From JAFGLZ01 sp964390905 (lineage in GTDB: Bacteria > Planctomycetota > Phycisphaerae > UBA1845 > JAFGLZ01): DNA of 64,000 nt. The notes under the pieces are model-generated. The model was not told the origin of the DNA. It did no database searches and saw nothing but the letters and a program-made list of their open reading frames with translations. The position numbers were made by a program, and so were the translations under genes. Shown here in pieces: positions 62,465 through 64,000 of this stretch. The stretch is from NCBI GenBank assembly GCA_964390905.1, contig CAYMLO010000017.1, positions 1 to 64,000 of the forward strand. Reading direction: 5' to 3'. Every line of letters begins with the position of its first letter. Within the stretch, counting starts at the first letter, position 1.

Positions 62465-63304
62465 ATGACCGCCGACGAACCCATTCCCATCGAAATGTCC
62501 TCTCTCGATTGCCATGCGCTTGGCCCCGAGGGGTTATCCGAGACGCAGCGAGAGCTGATCGCCGAGGAGCCGTTGCTGATCGCCGTGGGCGGCAGCGACG
62601 TGGCGACGCTGATGTGCACACCGGGCGACGAGCAAGACCTCGCGCTCGGCTGGTTGATCACCGAAGGAATCATCGCGTCGAAGACCGAGGTGGACCGGAT
62701 TGACTTCTCGCGTGACGACGCGTGGGGGAACATCGTTCGGGTCATCCCCGCCGAGGGATCAGGCTGGCAGGACCGGCTGACCGCGCATCGCAAGGTGTAC
62801 AGCTCATGCGGGATCTGCGGTCGTGAGGCGATTCGCGAGGTGTCGTCTTGTATCGCGCCGTTCGACAGACCGCCGGGGCGACTCACGCGAGCGGCCATCC
62901 ACGGGCTGGCCGAGCTCATGCGGGACCACCAACGGCTGTTCAAGCGAACGGGAGCCGTCCACGCGGCGGCGCTGGCGGCCGTCCGCTCGGGCGGGCTCGT
63001 GTCCGAGACGCTGATCGTCAGGGAGGACATCGGCCGGCACAACGCGCTGGACAAGGTCGTGGGCCAAGCGGTCAGACAGGACGCCCCATTGGACAGATGT
63101 CTGGTGATGCTGTCAGGACGTCTGAGCTTCGAGATGGTGGCCAAGGCAGCGCGGGCGGGTATCTCCGATCTGACGGCGGTCAGCGCTCCGACCGGCCTGG
63201 CGGTCGAACTGGCGAGAGACCTCAACATGCTCCTGGCCGGGTTCGTCCGTGGGGAGTTGGCGACCGTCTACGCGGGCGCCGAGGCGGTGGCCGTCGATGC
63301 GTAA
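62465..63304 (+). CDS. fdhD: Formate dehydrogenase accessory sulfurtransferase FdhD
   Basis: The 279-residue protein carries the FdhD active-site motif SSCGICG (Cys115, Cys118). Other marks are EEPLLIAVGG, CTPGDEQDLALGWLITEGII, TGAVHAAAL, REDIGRHNALDKVVG and SAPTGLAVELA. FdhD transfers sulfur from a cysteine desulfurase to the Mo/W-bis-MGD cofactor and is needed for formate dehydrogenase activity. It follows fdhA and matches its function. The gap of 166 bp contains an inverted-repeat element, so separate expression is possible. Confidence 0.95.
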   Translation: MTADEPIPIEMSSLDCHALGPEGLSETQRELIAEEPLLIAVGGSDVATLMCTPGDEQDLALGWLITEGIIASKTEVDRIDFSRDDAWGNIVRVIPAEGSGWQDRLTAHRKVYSSCGICGREAIREVSSCIAPFDRPPGRLTRAAIHGLAELMRDHQRLFKRTGAVHAAALAAVRSGGLVSETLIVREDIGRHNALDKVVGQAVRQDAPLDRCLVMLSGRLSFEMVAKAARAGISDLTAVSAPTGLAVELARDLNMLLAGFVRGELATVYAGAEAVAVDA

Positions 63305-63318
63305 GGCGAATCCAGCTA

Positions 63319-64000
63319 TCATCCGGTCACCCAAGTGAGTTTCGACCGCAGCCCATTCAGATGGGTCGGGGGAACCAGCCCGTCGTGCTGCAGCCGACCG
63401 ACAACGACGCTAGGCGCCACACCAAGCCGTCTGGCGAACGACTCAATGCGGCTCCCAGCGAATTTGGTATCCCTGATGAAGGACTGGTAGTCCTTTGGGG
63501 GAATCAACAGGTCCGCAGCAAACCGATCTGCCTCTCTCTCCTCCTGTGTCTTCTTGGTCTTCTTGCCCTCAACGAAGACGGCCCGCTTGCCGTGTTTCAG
63601 AATGTGACCCGCCTCATGGAAGAAGCTAAACCAGAAGACGTCATCCCACTTGTAGCGAAGGCTCAACTGGATCAACGCCTTGACAGGCGTTAGCCACTTC
63701 GTGGCGCCGTTTGCGTAGGTACCCGGTAGATGGGGCACGAAGACAACTGCCACCCCCGCACCAGCGCAGAGGTGGCAGAGCTGGTGTTGGCTCGATTCGA
63801 TCCGTTGACGAGTCAGAGACCGGATCTCGCTCAGCCTGTTCGCGAACTCCTTCGCTTCGTAGGGCTTCGTTCGTGTTTGCCGCGCGTCGAGTTCTCCCTT
63901 CCGAAGCCAAGCGGCCAGTGCGCACTCCGAAGCCTTGTCCCGCTGCCCCACGCGGAACGCAGCGCCACGAACACCCACACGATCCAGCGAACAGACGCCG
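63319..64000 (-). CDS. ImmA/IrrE-family metallopeptidase-like protein (5' truncated by window edge)
   Basis: The frame is open beyond the right edge; about 226 codons are visible. The zinc motif FFHEAGHILKHG and EREADRFAADLLIPP identify the ImmA/IrrE (M78-like) family. The segment preceding it (ALAAWLRKGELDA) is typical of the linker that follows an XRE/HTH domain in HigA-like antitoxins or phage-type regulators. A full-length protein of about 380 residues with an N-terminal DNA-binding domain is likely. It may be part of a toxin-antitoxin pair whose toxin gene lies beyond the edge. It is convergent with fdhD. Confidence 0.85.
   Translation of the reverse strand, partial: GVCSLDRVGVRGAAFRVGQRDKASECALAAWLRKGELDARQTRTKPYEAKEFANRLSEIRSLTRQRIESSQHQLCHLCAGAGVAVVFVPHLPGTYANGATKWLTPVKALIQLSLRYKWDDVFWFSFFHEAGHILKHGKRAVFVEGKKTKKTQEEREADRFAADLLIPPKDYQSFIRDTKFAGSRIESFARRLGVAPSVVVGRLQHDGLVPPTHLNGLRSKLTWVTG

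Overview
The window is GC-rich bacterial DNA with the gene repertoire of a planctomycete (phylum Planctomycetota, perhaps a Phycisphaerae-like lineage). The assignment is inferred from gene content: two arylsulfatases, a hydrazine-synthase-alpha-related (HzsA-related) multidomain protein, a giant PEP-CTERM repeat protein, an FG-GAP protein, several pseudopilin-like proteins with the FTLIELLVVVAII signature, two ECF sigma/anti-sigma pairs and many intergenic palindromes. No rRNA, tRNA, CRISPR array or intact transposase gene was seen.

Layout. 1-2 kb: 3' part of a BamA-type outer-membrane assembly protein. 2.1-4.8 kb (minus): a class V aminotransferase, an ECF sigma factor and a membrane-anchored partner. 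5-16 kb: two polytopic GT39-like membrane proteins, two SGNH hydrolases and the 1467-residue HzsA-related/FGE-like protein. 16-25.4 kb: a 2222-residue PEP-CTERM protein built from seven degenerate modules, convergent with a secreted FG-GAP protein. 25.6-28.3 kb: a sodium:solute symporter with two small membrane proteins and an unknown ORF. 28.4-32.6 kb: a Tat-exported sulfatase divergent from an enolase-superfamily enzyme and SurE. 32.7-37.6 kb (minus): a probable seven-gene operon of ECF sigma, zinc anti-sigma, helical membrane protein, pseudopilin and three tandem paralogous membrane proteins. 37.8-40.4 kb: clpB. 40.4-45 kb: small hypotheticals, a decayed clpB 3' remnant, an orphan HicB-like gene and a PilZ-like gene. 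45-56 kb: carbohydrate-related enzymes (beta-propeller protein, PIG-L deacetylase, GHL6-like protein), three tandem pseudopilin-like paralogues each with a likely promoter, a DUF6807 protein and a second sulfatase. 57-63.3 kb: an NAD-linked formate dehydrogenase operon (NuoE-like, NuoF-like, FdhA) followed by fdhD. The right edge holds a truncated ImmA/IrrE-type metallopeptidase gene.

The most solid non-routine result is that fdhA is a selenoprotein gene. One frame runs from 59590 to 62298, interrupted only by TGA at 60670-60672 in the active-site motif, and a hairpin with a GGTCT loop lies 12 nt downstream like a bacterial SECIS element. Ordinary annotation would split it into two genes. The other items for follow-up are the sigma/pseudopilin/triplicated-membrane-protein operon, the triplicated pseudopilin locus, the clpB remnant, and a 133-bp element with near-perfect inverted ends between fdhA and fdhD.

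Most gene starts were chosen from Shine-Dalgarno-like sequences. Functions named as families rest on motifs read by eye; no database search was possible.
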